Origin: Streptomyces sp. A1136
Lineage (GTDB): Bacteria > Actinomycetota > Actinomycetes > Streptomycetales > Streptomycetaceae
Direction of reading: 5' to 3'
DNA: 64,000 nt
Assembly (NCBI RefSeq): GCF_004795055.1
Contig: NZ_SSBJ01000013.1
Span: 119,473 to 183,472 of the forward strand
The position numbers were made by a program, and so were the translations under genes. Numbering within the stretch: the stretch's first letter is position 1; the number at the start of each line of letters is the position of its first letter. A model generated the notes under the pieces. That model did not search any database and was not told where the DNA came from. It saw only the letters and a list, made by a program, of their open reading frames with translations. Shown here one piece after another: positions 35,388 to 44,498 of this stretch.

Positions 35388-35415
35388 TTGACTTAGACAA
35401 TGTCTATTATAGGAT
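35388..35415 (+). promoter_or_regulatory. catA promoter with CatR operator palindrome
   Basis: TTGACT (35388-35393), 16-nt spacer, TAGGAT (35410-35415). The spacer contains TAGACA-A-TGTCTA (35394-35406), a perfect 6-1-6 palindrome of the Fur/PerR box type. A repressor bound here would cover the promoter. Confidence 0.75.
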
Positions 35416-35468
35416 CGGCTCTGGCAGAAGCCGAGGACAGGACACGCAGGATGACGCAGGAGGCGCAC

Positions 35469-36920
35469 GTGACGCAGGGACCGCTCACCACGGAGGCCGG
35501 GGCACCGGTCGCCGACAACCAGAACAGTGAGACCGCCGGCGTCGGTGGGCCCGTGCTCGTCCAGGACCAGCTCCTCTTGGAGAAGCTCGCCCACTTCAAC
35601 CGCGAGCGCATCCCGGAGCGGGTCGTGCACGCCCGCGGCGCCGGTGCGTACGGCACCTTCACGCTCACGCGGGACGTCTCGCAGTGGACCCGCGCGAAGT
35701 TCCTGTCCGAGGTCGGCAAGCAGACCGAGACGTTCCTGCGCTTCTCCACCGTCGCCGACAGCCTCGGCGGCGCCGACGCCCGTCGGGACCCGCGCGGCTG
35801 GGCGCTGAAGTTCTACACCGAAGAGGGCAACTACGACCTCGTCGGCAACAACACGCCCGTCTTCTTCATCCGTGACGCGATCAAGTTCCCCGACTTCATC
35901 CACACGCAGAAGCGCGACCCGTACACCGGCTCGCAGGAAGCCGACAACGTGTGGGACTTCTGGGGCCTGAGCCCCGAGTCCACCCACCAGGTGACCTGGC
36001 TCTTCGGCGACCGTGGCATCCCGGCCTCCTACCGCCACATGGACGGCTTCGGCTCGCACACCTTCCAGTGGAACAACGAGGCCGGCGAGGTCTTCTGGGT
36101 CAAGTACCACTTCAGGACCGACCAGGGGATCAAGAACCTCACCCAGTCCGAGGCCAACCGGCTCGCCGGTGAGGACCCCGACTCGCACCAGCGCGACCTG
36201 CGCGAGGCCATCGAGCGCGGCGACTTCCCGAGCTGGACCGTGCAGGTCCAGATCATGCCGGCGGCCGAGGCGGCCGAGTACCGCTTCAACCCGTTCGACC
36301 TCACCAAGGTGTGGCCGCACGCGGACTACCCGCCGATCGAGATCGGCAAGCTGGAGCTCAACCGCAACCCGGAGAACATCTTCGCCGAGGTCGAGCAGAG
36401 CATCTTCAGCCCGGCCCACTTCGTCCCCGGCATCGGTCCGTCCCCGGACAAGATGCTCCAGGGTCGTCTCTTCGCGTACGGCGACGCCCACCGCTACCGC
36501 GTCGGCATCAACGCCGACCACCTGCCGGTGAACCGTCCGCACGCGACCGAGGCGCGCACCCACTCCCGTGACGGCGCCCTCTACGACGGCCGCCACAAGG
36601 GCGCGAAGAACTACGAGCCGAACAGCTTCGGCGGTCCCTTCCAGACGGACCGTCCGCTGTGGCAGTCCGTCCCGCTGACCGGCGGCACCGGCAACCACGC
36701 CACCGCGGTGCACCGCGAGGACAACGACTTCGTCCAGGCGGGCAACCTCTACCGCCTGATGTCGGAGGACGAGCGGGGCCGTCTGATCGAGAACCTCGCC
36801 GGCTTCATCGCCAAGGTCTCCCGTGACGACATCGTCGACCGCGCGATCAACAACTTCCGCCAGGCGGACGGCGACTTCGGCAAGCGGCTGGACGCCGCGG
36901 TCCAGGCCCTCCGCGGCTGA
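35469..36920 (+). CDS. catA: Monofunctional haem catalase CatA
   Basis: A 483-residue clade 3 (small-subunit) catalase: H2O2 to water and oxygen. Catalytic His in [13 protein letters not shown], catalytic Asn in [12 protein letters not shown], proximal haem Tyr in [17 protein letters not shown] 35469 is preferred because AGGAGG lies 5 nt upstream and the product then starts [20 protein letters not shown], as I remember for S. coelicolor CatA; ATG 35451 would add six residues. Controlled by the operator at 35394-35406. A hairpin follows. Confidence 0.93.
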   Translation: MTQGPLTTEAGAPVADNQNSETAGVGGPVLVQDQLLLEKLAHFNRERIPERVVHARGAGAYGTFTLTRDVSQWTRAKFLSEVGKQTETFLRFSTVADSLGGADARRDPRGWALKFYTEEGNYDLVGNNTPVFFIRDAIKFPDFIHTQKRDPYTGSQEADNVWDFWGLSPESTHQVTWLFGDRGIPASYRHMDGFGSHTFQWNNEAGEVFWVKYHFRTDQGIKNLTQSEANRLAGEDPDSHQRDLREAIERGDFPSWTVQVQIMPAAEAAEYRFNPFDLTKVWPHADYPPIEIGKLELNRNPENIFAEVEQSIFSPAHFVPGIGPSPDKMLQGRLFAYGDAHRYRVGINADHLPVNRPHATEARTHSRDGALYDGRHKGAKNYEPNSFGGPFQTDRPLWQSVPLTGGTGNHATAVHREDNDFVQAGNLYRLMSEDERGRLIENLAGFIAKVSRDDIVDRAINNFRQADGDFGKRLDAAVQALRG

Positions 36921-36945
36921 GACGGATCGCTTGCCGTGGCGATAC

Positions 36946-36979
36946 GACGGGCCGGCACTCCTCGGAGTACCGGCCCGTC
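36946..36979. terminator. Terminator hairpin after catA
   Basis: GACGGGCCGG...CCGGCCCGTC with an inner ACTCC/GGAGT pairing and one mismatch, lying between the convergent catA and CBS genes. Confidence 0.7.
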
Positions 36980-37046
36980 GGCGTGCGTACGGACGCGCGG
37001 GGTACGGCGCTCCGGTACAGGGCCGCGGGGACGCGGCGGTACGGCG

Positions 37047-37442
37047 CTACGCGGGGACGGCGCTGCGCCGCGCCGGCACCCAGCAGCGGATGACGTCACG
37101 CACCGAGACGATGCCCACGGGGCCGCCGTCCTCCAGCACGATCAGATGCCGGAAACCGCCGTGCGCCATGGCCTCGGCGGCCTCCTGGACCGTGGCATCG
37201 GGGGTGCAGAAGACGACGTTGTTGGTGGTGTGCGCGCCCACGGACTCCCGGTCGGGGTCGTGGCCCGCGCCGAGGGAGTTGAGGATGTCGCGCTCGGTCA
37301 GAATGCCGACACCGCTGTGGTCGGGATCGAGGACGACGGCCGCGCCGACGCGCCGGCCGGACATCAGGCAGGCCGCCTGTCGAAGGGTGTGTGCGGGTCC
37401 GAGGGTGAGGATCACGGTGCTCATGGCGTCACGGACGAGCAT
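37047..37442 (-). CDS. Two-CBS-domain protein
   Basis: A 131-residue protein of two CBS motifs (VRDAMSTVILTLGPAHTLRQAACLM...GILTERDIL; VVFCTPDATVQEAAEAM...GIVSVRDVI). CBS pairs bind adenine nucleotides; this stand-alone form resembles the hypoxia-response type. ATG 37442 has AGGAGG 11 nt upstream; a GTG at 37454 abuts the same AGGAGG. The downstream stretch to hisN (37443-37629) shows no gene. Confidence 0.8.
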   Translation of the reverse strand: MLVRDAMSTVILTLGPAHTLRQAACLMSGRRVGAAVVLDPDHSGVGILTERDILNSLGAGHDPDRESVGAHTTNNVVFCTPDATVQEAAEAMAHGGFRHLIVLEDGGPVGIVSVRDVIRCWVPARRSAVPA

Positions 37443-37629
37443 GAAGAGAGCCACCTCCTGGGTGTGTCCCCCGCACGGGTAGGCGCCGGGTGACGGAGCC
37501 GCCTCAAGAGAAGAGCTTCACAAGCGCACAAGCGGAGGAGTCCCAGGTTCCCACGTGTACGCAGGGTCATCAAGAGGGCGCGCTCGGCAACACCCGCCCG
37601 GCCGAGCGCACCGACGGCGCGTCAGGGTC

Positions 37630-38433
37630 TCAGGGGCGCGGGCGCAGGCGCGCCAGCATCTCCTCGTGCAGCAGGCCGTTCGAGGCGGCCGCGTTGCCGC
37701 CGTGCACGCCGTCGACGCCGTCCAGGCCGGTGAAGCGGCCGCCCGCCTCCTCGACGACGACGGCGATGGCGGCCATGTCCCAGAGGTTCAGCTCCGGCTC
37801 GGCGCACACGTCCAAGGAGCCCTCCGCGACCATCATGTAGGGCCAGAAGTCGCCGTAGGCCCGGGTGCGCCAGCAGGCGCGGGTCAGGTCCAGGAAGCCG
37901 GGCAGCCGGCCCTGCTCCTCCCAGCCCGACAGCGAGGAGTAGGCGAAGGACGCGTCACCCAGCGTCGCCACCTTCGAGACGCCGATCGCCGTGGTCTCGC
38001 CGAGCGCGCCGCCCGCCCAGGCGCCGCTGCCCTTCGCCGCCCACCAGCGGCGGCCCAGCGCCGGCGCCGAGACGACCCCGACCACCGGACGGAACACCCC
38101 GTCGGCGCCCTCGGCCATCAGCGAGATCAGCGTCGCCCACACGGGGACGCCCCGCACGTAGTTCTTCGTGCCGTCGATCGGATCGACGACCCAGCGGCGC
38201 GGGCCGTCGCCCTTGAGCCCGTACTCCTCGCCCAGGATGGCGTCATCGGGCCGCGCGGCCAGGATTCCGGCCCGGATGATCTCCTCGGCGGCCTTGTCGG
38301 CCTCGCTCACCGGGGTCATGTCCGGCTTCGTCTCCACCTGGAGGTCGAGGGCGCGGAAGCGCTGCGTGGTGGCCGCGTCCGCGGCGTCGGCGAGTTCGAG
38401 GGCGAGGCGGAGGTCATCGTCATACTCGGGCAT
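37630..38433 (-). CDS. hisN: Histidinol-phosphatase HisN (inositol monophosphatase fold)
   Basis: A 267-residue IMPase-family enzyme: EADKAAEEII, LGEEYGLKG, the metal site VVDPIDGTKNYVRG and LNLWDMAAIAVVVEEAGG. The S. coelicolor protein at this locus was reported as the missing histidinol-phosphate phosphatase of histidine biosynthesis; the FVRGVPVW-type segment (YVRGVPVWATLI) fits the HisN group rather than inositol phosphatases. ATG 38431-38433 on the minus strand. Confidence 0.87.
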   Translation of the reverse strand: MPEYDDDLRLALELADAADAATTQRFRALDLQVETKPDMTPVSEADKAAEEIIRAGILAARPDDAILGEEYGLKGDGPRRWVVDPIDGTKNYVRGVPVWATLISLMAEGADGVFRPVVGVVSAPALGRRWWAAKGSGAWAGGALGETTAIGVSKVATLGDASFAYSSLSGWEEQGRLPGFLDLTRACWRTRAYGDFWPYMMVAEGSLDVCAEPELNLWDMAAIAVVVEEAGGRFTGLDGVDGVHGGNAAASNGLLHEEMLARLRPRP

Positions 38434-38569
38434 GCCCGAACAGTATCGAGACGGCGGCCGACCGGCGAACGCCGTCCACGGTACGGCCGACGGGCGCCCT
38501 TGACAGGATCTGGCGCCCCGTCAACTCTGGCGGAAAGGCGGGCGGGGGAGGGGAGTGGGGGAGGCCACG

Positions 38570-39139
38570 ATGGCGGCGGCGCGGGAGTCCTTGCTGGAAG
38601 CGGCGGGAGCGGCGCTGACGGCGCGCGCCTGGCCCGCCGTGCGGATGGTCGAGGTGGCGGCGGCGGCCGGGGTGTCCCGGCAGACCCTCTACAACGAGTT
38701 CGGCGGGAAGGCGGGCCTCGGGCGCGCCCTGGTCCGCCGGGAGGCCGACTGGTACCTCGCGGGCGTGGAGCGCGCTTTACAGGCGCCCGCGGCGACCGCC
38801 GAGCGGCTGGCGGGGGTGGCCGAGTGGACCGTACGGGCGGCCCGCGCGCGTCCCCTCGTACGGGCCCTGCTCACCGGGGCGTGGACCGGCGGTCTGCCCG
38901 CCCCGCCCGGGCGGGCGGCCCGGCCCGGCGTGCCGGCGCTCGGGCCCGGCGACCTGGTGCGCGCCGTCCGCGACCGGGCGGCCGCCGCGCTCCCGGCGGA
39001 GCCGGCGCACCGGTGCGAGCTGGTCGTACGGCTCGCGCTGTCCTACGTGATAGCCCCGGGCACACCGGGGGAGGAGTCGGCCGCGGCCGATCTGCTCGGT
39101 TTGGTCAGTGCGCCGAACCGGACAGCTGGAGCCCGATGA
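38570..39139 (+). CDS. TetR-family transcriptional regulator
   Basis: A 189-residue TetR repressor: N-terminal HTH (ESLLEAAGAALTARAWPAV, VEVAAAAGVSRQTLYNEFGGKAGL), then a helical ligand domain. ATG 38570 has GGGAGG 5 nt upstream. Its 3' end overlaps the convergent SMR gene by 35 nt, and a dense palindromic region lies before that SMR gene, making it the likely target. Confidence 0.87.
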   Translation: MAAARESLLEAAGAALTARAWPAVRMVEVAAAAGVSRQTLYNEFGGKAGLGRALVRREADWYLAGVERALQAPAATAERLAGVAEWTVRAARARPLVRALLTGAWTGGLPAPPGRAARPGVPALGPGDLVRAVRDRAAAALPAEPAHRCELVVRLALSYVIAPGTPGEESAAADLLGLVSAPNRTAGAR

Positions 39140-39428
39140 CGCCGAGGATGACCAGCGAGATCGAGACGAGTTTCAGGGTGGAGACGAGGTCGCCGAGGAA
39201 GACCATGCCGTAGATGGCCGTGCCGGCGGCCCCGATGCCGGTCCACACGGCGTACGCCGGGCCCACGTCGAGCTTCTTGAGCGAAAGGGTCAGCAGGCCG
39301 AAGCTGCCGAGCGCGAACGACGCGAAGGCGATCGTGGGCCACAGCCGGGTGAACCCGTGCGAGAGCTTGAGGCACACCGCGAAACCGGTCTCCAAGATCC
39401 CGGCGACCACGACCAGCAGCCACGCCAT
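39105..39428 (-). CDS. sugE: Small multidrug resistance (SMR/SugE-like) transporter
   Basis: A 107-residue protein with four membrane helices. The conserved membrane Glu is E13 (VAGILETGFAVCLK), followed by LSHGFTRLWPT, the motif typical of SugE/Gdx-like SMR members that export guanidinium or quaternary ammonium compounds. Tail-to-tail overlap with the TetR gene. ATG 39428 has GGGAGG 8 nt upstream. Confidence 0.83.
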   Translation of the reverse strand: MAWLLVVVAGILETGFAVCLKLSHGFTRLWPTIAFASFALGSFGLLTLSLKKLDVGPAYAVWTGIGAAGTAIYGMVFLGDLVSTLKLVSISLVILGVIGLQLSGSAH

Positions 39429-39451
39429 GGCATATGCCTCCCCGCGTCCCG

Positions 39452-39478
39452 CGTCACGTGACGTCGCGTCACCTGGTG
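39452..39478 (-). promoter_or_regulatory. Nested palindromes upstream of the SMR gene (probable TetR operator)
   Basis: CGTCACGTGACG (39452-39463), GTGACG-TCG-CGTCAC (39458-39472) and CACC-T-GGTG (39470-39478) overlap. They lie 24-50 nt before the SMR start and just downstream of an A/T-rich promoter-like stretch (39481-39493). Confidence 0.55.
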
Positions 39479-39520
39479 CGATTATGCATTTATCCCGACG
39501 CGATCTTCGGCAAACACGAG

Positions 39521-39543
39521 CGTCCCGCCGGGACGGCGGGACG
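39521..39543 (-). terminator. Terminator of the aroA-rsgA unit
   Basis: CGTCCCGCCG and its perfect complement around a GGA loop, starting 11 nt past the rsgA stop. Confidence 0.65.
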
Positions 39544-39553
39544 CCCGCCGCGG

Positions 39554-40564
39554 TCAGTCGCCCTCGCGGCGCTCCCGCGTCTCCAGCAGTCGCCGCAGCG
39601 AGTACAGCCGCGCCGGGTCCGCGTGGCCCTCCTCGACCCACCGGTCGAGCGCGCAGTCGGGCTCGTCGTGGCTGCACGCGCGGGGGCACTCCTCCGTACC
39701 CCCCACCAGGTCGGGGAAGGCCAGGATCACCCGGGACGGATCGACGTGGTGCAGACCGAAGGAGCGCACGCCGGGGGTGTCGATGACCCACCCGTCACCG
39801 CCGGGCAGCGGCAGCGCGAGGGCGGAGGTGGTGGTGTGCCGACCCCGGCCGGTGACCGCGTTGACGTGACCGGTCGCGCGCTGGCGGCCCTCGGCGACCA
39901 GCGAGTTGACCAGGGTGGTCTTGCCGACCCCCGAGTGGCCGACGAAGGCGGTGATCCGTCCGTTCAGCCGCTCGCGCACCCGGTCGGCCGCGTCGCCGGT
40001 CGCCAACTCCTCGCGGTTGGTCACGACGTAGTTCACCCCGAGCGTCGAGTAGATCTCCAGGATCTTGTCCGCGGAGGTCAGGTCCGACTTGGTGAGAACC
40101 AGCAGCGGCTCCAGCCCGGCGTCGTACGCGGCCACCAGACAGCGGTCGATCATGCGCGGCCGCGGCTCCGGGTCGGCCAGCGCCGTCACGATGGCCAACT
40201 GGTCGGCGTTGGCGACGACCACCCGCTCGTACGGGTCGTCGTCGTCCGCGGTGCGCCGCAGGACCGACTTGCGTTCCTCGATCCGTACGATCCGGGCGAG
40301 GGTGTCCTTCTTTCCGGACAGGTCACCGACGATCCAGACCCGGTCGCCGACCACCGCCGCCTTGCGGCCCAGTTCGCGGGCCTTCATCGCGTGCACCGCG
40401 CGGTCCCCGACCAGGCAGGTGAGCCGGCCCCGGTCGACGGTCAGGACGAAGCCCTCGGCCGCGTCCTCGTGCTTGGGTCGGATGTTCGTACGCGGCCGGT
40501 TGCCCTTGGGGTTGGGGCGCGAGCGGATGTCGTCTTCGTCGGTGTGCTTGCCGTACCTGCGCAT
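39554..40564 (-). CDS. rsgA: Ribosome small-subunit GTPase RsgA
   Basis: A 336-residue circularly permuted GTPase: OB-fold N-terminus, then G4 LVLTKSDL, G1 GHSGVGKTTL, G2/G3 region RGRHTTTS and IDTPGVRSFGL, and a zinc domain (CPRACSHDEPDC). It matures 30S subunits. ATG 40564 (MRRYGKHT); it starts 8 nt after aroA ends, so both are one operon. Confidence 0.93.
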   Translation of the reverse strand: MRRYGKHTDEDDIRSRPNPKGNRPRTNIRPKHEDAAEGFVLTVDRGRLTCLVGDRAVHAMKARELGRKAAVVGDRVWIVGDLSGKKDTLARIVRIEERKSVLRRTADDDDPYERVVVANADQLAIVTALADPEPRPRMIDRCLVAAYDAGLEPLLVLTKSDLTSADKILEIYSTLGVNYVVTNREELATGDAADRVRERLNGRITAFVGHSGVGKTTLVNSLVAEGRQRATGHVNAVTGRGRHTTTSALALPLPGGDGWVIDTPGVRSFGLHHVDPSRVILAFPDLVGGTEECPRACSHDEPDCALDRWVEEGHADPARLYSLRRLLETRERREGD

Positions 40565-40572
40565 GACGGGCC

Positions 40573-41925
40573 CTACGCTCCCGCGCCCCGCGGCGCTTGG
40601 CCGAGCATGCCGGCCCACATCGCCGGGAAGTCCGGCAGGGTCTTCGCGGTCGTCGCCACGTTCTCGATCAGTACGCCCTCCACCGCCAGGCCGATCACCG
40701 CGCCGGCCGTCGCCATCCGGTGGTCGTCGTACGTGTGGAACACGCCTCCGTGCAGCGGGCGCGGGCGGATGCGCAGGCCGTCCTCGGTCTCGGTGACATC
40801 GCCGCCGAGGGCGTTGATCTCCGCCGTGAGCGCCGCCAGTCGGTCGGTCTCGTGCAGCCGCAGGTGGCGTACGCCTCGCAGGACGGACTCGGAGTCCGCC
40901 AGCGCCGCGACCGCCGCGATGCCCGGGGTCAACTCGCCGACCTCGCCCAAGTCCACGTCGATACCGTGGATCTTGCCGCCGCCGGTGAAGACCAGGCCCG
41001 CGTCGGTCAGCTCGCAGGAGCCGCCCATCTCGGTGAAGATCCGGCGCAGCGCGTCGCCGGGCTGCGTGGTGCGGCGCGGCCAGTCGGGGACGGTCACCGT
41101 GCCACCGGTGATCAGCGCCGCCGCCATGAAGGGCTGGGCGTTGGAGAGATCCGGCTCGACGACCAGGTCACGGCCGAGGAGCGCGCCCGGGGTGACCCGC
41201 CACACGTTCTTCTCGCCGCCCGCCTCGGGGGTGTCGACCTGGGCGCCCGCCGCGCGCAGCATCTCCACCGTCATCCGGATGTGCGGCATGGAGGGCAGGG
41301 TGTCGCCGATGTGGCGGACCTCCACGCCCTGGTTGAAGCGCGGCGCGGAGAGCAGCAGCGCCGAGACGAACTGCGAGGAGTTCGAGGCGTCGATCTCGAC
41401 GGTCCCGCCCTCCAGCGCCCCGCCGCCCTGCACGGTCAGGGGCAGCGCGCCCCGGCCGTCGTCGTCGATCCGGGCGCCGAGGACGCGCAGGGCGTCGATG
41501 ACCTCGCCCAGCGGGCGCTCGTAGGAGCGCGGGTCGCCGTCGAAACGGATGTCGCCCGAGGCGAGGGTGGCGACGGGCGGCAGGAAGCGCATGACCGTGC
41601 CCGCGTTGCCGACGTCGACGGTGGCCGGGCCGTGCAGGGCCGCCGGGATGACCCGCCAGGCCTCCCCGCCCGCGCCCCCGCCGGCGGAGCTGGAGGAGAC
41701 GGTCTCCTCGATGCCGACTCCCATCGCCCGCAGGGCGTCCGACATCAGCTGGGAGTCGCGCGAGCGCAGCGGGCGGCGCACCCAGCCCGGCTCGGAGGCC
41801 AGCGCGGCGAGTACGAGGGCCCGGTTGGTGACCGACTTGGAGCCCGGCACGGTGACGGTGGCGTGGACGGGGCCGTCCGCGAGCGGGGCGGGCCAGAGGG
41901 CGTGGGGCGCGGGGGTCTCGGTCAT
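40573..41925 (-). CDS. aroA: 3-phosphoshikimate 1-carboxyvinyltransferase (EPSP synthase)
   Basis: A 450-residue shikimate-pathway enzyme joining shikimate-3-phosphate and phosphoenolpyruvate. Motifs: [19 protein letters not shown] (substrate loop), [43 protein letters not shown] short Ser/Gly insertion ([11 protein letters not shown]) follows the first domain loop. ATG 41925 has GGAGG only 2 nt upstream; GTG 41934 is an in-frame alternative. Confidence 0.94.
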   Translation of the reverse strand: MTETPAPHALWPAPLADGPVHATVTVPGSKSVTNRALVLAALASEPGWVRRPLRSRDSQLMSDALRAMGVGIEETVSSSSAGGGAGGEAWRVIPAALHGPATVDVGNAGTVMRFLPPVATLASGDIRFDGDPRSYERPLGEVIDALRVLGARIDDDGRGALPLTVQGGGALEGGTVEIDASNSSQFVSALLLSAPRFNQGVEVRHIGDTLPSMPHIRMTVEMLRAAGAQVDTPEAGGEKNVWRVTPGALLGRDLVVEPDLSNAQPFMAAALITGGTVTVPDWPRRTTQPGDALRRIFTEMGGSCELTDAGLVFTGGGKIHGIDVDLGEVGELTPGIAAVAALADSESVLRGVRHLRLHETDRLAALTAEINALGGDVTETEDGLRIRPRPLHGGVFHTYDDHRMATAGAVIGLAVEGVLIENVATTAKTLPDFPAMWAGMLGQAPRGAGA

Positions 41926-42012
41926 GGCCTCCACTTTAGTGGCTTCGCCCAGGCCCAGAGCGTGGCCGGGGGCCGTTCGGGGGCCCGCCGCGGGCACGTC
42001 ACCGGGGCAGTC

Positions 42013-42726
42013 TCAGAGGCCGAGAAGCCAGCGCGCCCCGCCGATGAGCGCGCACAGCGCGACGGCGTGGAAGAACAACAGCCAGACCACCGGATGGACG
42101 TGGGTGAGGCGCCCCAGTTGGTCGGCGTCGGAGTCCGGGGCGCCGCCGTGGCGGCGCTTGACCTGGAGCTCGAACACCGGCCGGACCCCGCCCAACAGCA
42201 GGAACCACACCACCCCGTACGCGAACACCGCCTGCACCTCGGCCGGGGTCAGCCAGGACACCAGCACGAAGACCCCGCCGGTCAGCACCACCGTGAGCAG
42301 ACCGTACGCGTTGCGGATCATCACCAGCATCGCGAGCAGCAGGGCGGTCGCGGCCCACAGCAGCAGCGTGATCCGGTGCGCCGAGAGCAGGGCGGCCCCA
42401 CCGAGCCCGAGCAGCGAGGGCGCCGTGTACCCGGCGGCTGCGGTCAGCACCATCCCGAGCCCACTGGGCTTGCCGCGACTGACGGTGACGCCGCTGGTGT
42501 CGGAGTGCAGCCGGATGCCGTCGAGCCGGCGCCCGGTCAGCAGCGCCAGCAACCCGTGGCCGCCCTCGTGGGCGATGGTGATCGCGTTCCGGGACAGTCG
42601 CCACACCGGCCGGGGCGCCACGGCCGCCAGCGCCGCGAGCCCCGTCGCGGCCACCAACCACCAGGCGGGCTCGGCCTGTATGCCGCTCAGCCGGTCCCAC
42701 AGACCGGCCGTCATCGTGCTGTCCAT
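42013..42726 (-). CDS. M50-family membrane metallopeptidase
   Basis: A 237-residue, multi-pass membrane protein. The zinc motif ITIAHEGGHGLLALL sits in a membrane-edge helix, followed by the GY/GxGM segment LGMVLTAAAGYTAPSLLG. It matches the actinobacterial M50B-like group; intramembrane substrate unknown. AAGGAG lies 11 nt before ATG 42726; ATG 42714 is possible. Divergent from the HMCES-like gene. Confidence 0.85.
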   Translation of the reverse strand: MDSTMTAGLWDRLSGIQAEPAWWLVAATGLAALAAVAPRPVWRLSRNAITIAHEGGHGLLALLTGRRLDGIRLHSDTSGVTVSRGKPSGLGMVLTAAAGYTAPSLLGLGGAALLSAHRITLLLWAATALLLAMLVMIRNAYGLLTVVLTGGVFVLVSWLTPAEVQAVFAYGVVWFLLLGGVRPVFELQVKRRHGGAPDSDADQLGRLTHVHPVVWLLFFHAVALCALIGGARWLLGL

Positions 42727-42779
42727 GGAGTGGCGGACTCCTTGCGGTAGGGGGAGAGGGCCATGGCAGTGTGTCAGCC

Positions 42780-43595
42780 ATGTGCGGAAGGTATGCAGCG
42801 AGCCGGGCGCCCGAGGAGCTGGCGCGGATCTTCGGCGTCGAGCGGTGGGAGCCCGAGGAGACCCTGGCCCCCGATTTCAACGTGGCGCCGACGAAGGAGG
42901 TCCACGTCGTCCTCGACCGTCCTGTGAAGGACGCGCCGAGCCGCCGTCCGGTTCGACAGCTGCGCGTGCTGAGGTGGGGGCTCGTCCCCTCCTGGGCGAA
43001 CGGCCCCGAGGGCGCCGCCCGGATGATCAACGCGAGGGCCGAGACGGTCGCCGAGAAGCCGTCCTTCCGCCGCCCCTTCGCGCAGCGCCGCTGCATCGTC
43101 CCCGCCGACGGCTACTTCGAGTGGGTCACCGCCCACGACGAGCGGCAGCTTGAGGTCGAGGGGAAGAAGAAGCGGGCGCGCAAGCAGCCGTACTTCGTGC
43201 TCCCCGCCGACGGAACCGCCTTCGCCATGGCCGGCATATACGAGTTCTGGCGCGACCGGACCCTGCCCGACGAGCACCCGAACGCCTGGTGGGCGACCTG
43301 CTCGGTGATCACCACGGAGGCCGAGAACGGACCGCTGGCCGTGGCGCCCGAGGAAGGCCCCCGCTCGCTGGCCGACATCCACCCCCGGATGCCGCTGATG
43401 TTGACCCCCGACAAGTGGGACCCCTGGCTGGACCCGGCCCGCACGGACGCGGACGAGCTCCGGGCGCTGCTGGAACCGCCGCCCGGCGGGCTGATGCGGG
43501 CCTACCCGGTCTCCACCGCCGTGAGCAACGTGCGCAACAACGGGCCGGAGCTGCTGACCGAACTCGCCGCGCCGGAAGAGGCCACGCTCTTCTGA
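42780..43595 (+). CDS. SOS response-associated peptidase / HMCES-like abasic-site protein
   Basis: A 271-residue SRAP protein. Cys2 (MCGRYA) is exposed after Met removal and forms the thiazolidine cross-link to abasic sites in single-stranded DNA; NARAETV and the DGYFEW motif and IHPRMPLML (catalytic His) complete the active site. It protects stalled forks from abasic-site breakage. ATG 42780. A charged insertion (EVEGKKKRARKQPYF) follows residue ~120. Confidence 0.92.
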   Translation: MCGRYAASRAPEELARIFGVERWEPEETLAPDFNVAPTKEVHVVLDRPVKDAPSRRPVRQLRVLRWGLVPSWANGPEGAARMINARAETVAEKPSFRRPFAQRRCIVPADGYFEWVTAHDERQLEVEGKKKRARKQPYFVLPADGTAFAMAGIYEFWRDRTLPDEHPNAWWATCSVITTEAENGPLAVAPEEGPRSLADIHPRMPLMLTPDKWDPWLDPARTDADELRALLEPPPGGLMRAYPVSTAVSNVRNNGPELLTELAAPEEATLF

Positions 43596-43623
43596 GGCCC
43601 TCGCCGCGCGGCATGATCGGCCC

Positions 43624-44331
43624 ATGACCACGCGTACCGAAAGCGTCGACACCCCGGCCGGCGAGGCCCGCGTCACCTGGCACCCCGCCGACGCGGCCCG
43701 GCTCGTACTCGCCGTCGGCCACGGGGCGGGGGGCGGGATCGAGGCCCGCGACCTCCAGGCACTGGCCGCCGCCCTGCCCGGCCGGGGGATCACCGTCGCG
43801 CTGGTGGAACAACCCTGGCGGGTCGCCGGGAAGAAGGTCGCCGCCGCGCCCAAGGTGCTGGACGAGGGGTGGCGCGCCCTGTGGCCCGCCCTGCTCGCGG
43901 CGGGCCCGCCCGTCGTCGCCGGCGGCCGCAGCGCCGGGGCCCGGGTGGCGTGCCGGACCGCCGCCGGGCTGGGCGCGGCGGGGGTGCTGGCCCTGGCGTT
44001 CCCGCTGCACCCGCCGGGCCGGCCCGAGAAGTCCCGGGCCGAGGAACTGCTGGGCGCCGGACGGCCCACCCTGGTGGTCCAAGGCGGCCGGGACCCCTTC
44101 GGGCACCCGGACGAGTTCCCGCCGGCCGGCTCCGGCTCCGGCCTCGACCCGGGCCTCGACCCGGCCCCCGGCGCCCGGCCGGGCCCGCGGACCCCGTACG
44201 AACTGGTCGCCGTCCCGCACGGCGACCACGGCTTCGCGGTGCCGAAGCGGGCGGACGTGACCCAGGCCGAGACCCTCGCCGCGATCACCGGCGCCGTGGC
44301 CGAGTGGCTCGACCGGCTCCCGCTCCGATAG
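43624..44331 (+). CDS. Alpha/beta hydrolase (KANL3/TEX30-like)
   Basis: A 235-residue hydrolase: oxyanion-side VGHGAGGG, nucleophile AGGRSAGARVA, acid in QGGRDPFG and His in PHGDHGFAV. A Gly/Pro/Asp-rich loop (GSGSGLDPGLDPAPGARPG) precedes the His. Substrate unknown. ATG 43624 is 28 nt after the HMCES-like gene, so probably co-transcribed. Confidence 0.82.
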   Translation: MTTRTESVDTPAGEARVTWHPADAARLVLAVGHGAGGGIEARDLQALAAALPGRGITVALVEQPWRVAGKKVAAAPKVLDEGWRALWPALLAAGPPVVAGGRSAGARVACRTAAGLGAAGVLALAFPLHPPGRPEKSRAEELLGAGRPTLVVQGGRDPFGHPDEFPPAGSGSGLDPGLDPAPGARPGPRTPYELVAVPHGDHGFAVPKRADVTQAETLAAITGAVAEWLDRLPLR

Positions 44332-44422
44332 CGATCTGACGGATTCCCGGGTGATCCGGCTCACTCCTCGCCGACAGGCCGCCCGCGGCGGCCCGCCGGG
44401 CGGGTGAACCCTTGTCCCGCCC

Positions 44423-44449
44423 GGGAATGCGGCGCCCGGGCACGTCGTT
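44423..44449 (+). promoter_or_regulatory. SigR-dependent autoregulatory promoter (sigRp2)
   Basis: GGGAAT (44423-44428), 18-nt spacer, GTT (44447-44449): the sigma-R consensus. Start near 44456, upstream of the long-isoform ATG (44499), so this transcript encodes the extended, unstable form. Confidence 0.85.
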
Positions 44450-44498
44450 AACCGGGTGTCGGTACGCACGGGAACGTTCGTCGGAGGAGAGGGAGCGC

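Noticed and set aside
35400..35402. ATG as catalase start
   Set aside because: It lies inside the operator/promoter; the GTG at 35469 has an AGGAGG site.
35376..36713. A 445-codon minus-strand frame
   Set aside because: Antisense of catA, which is unmistakable.
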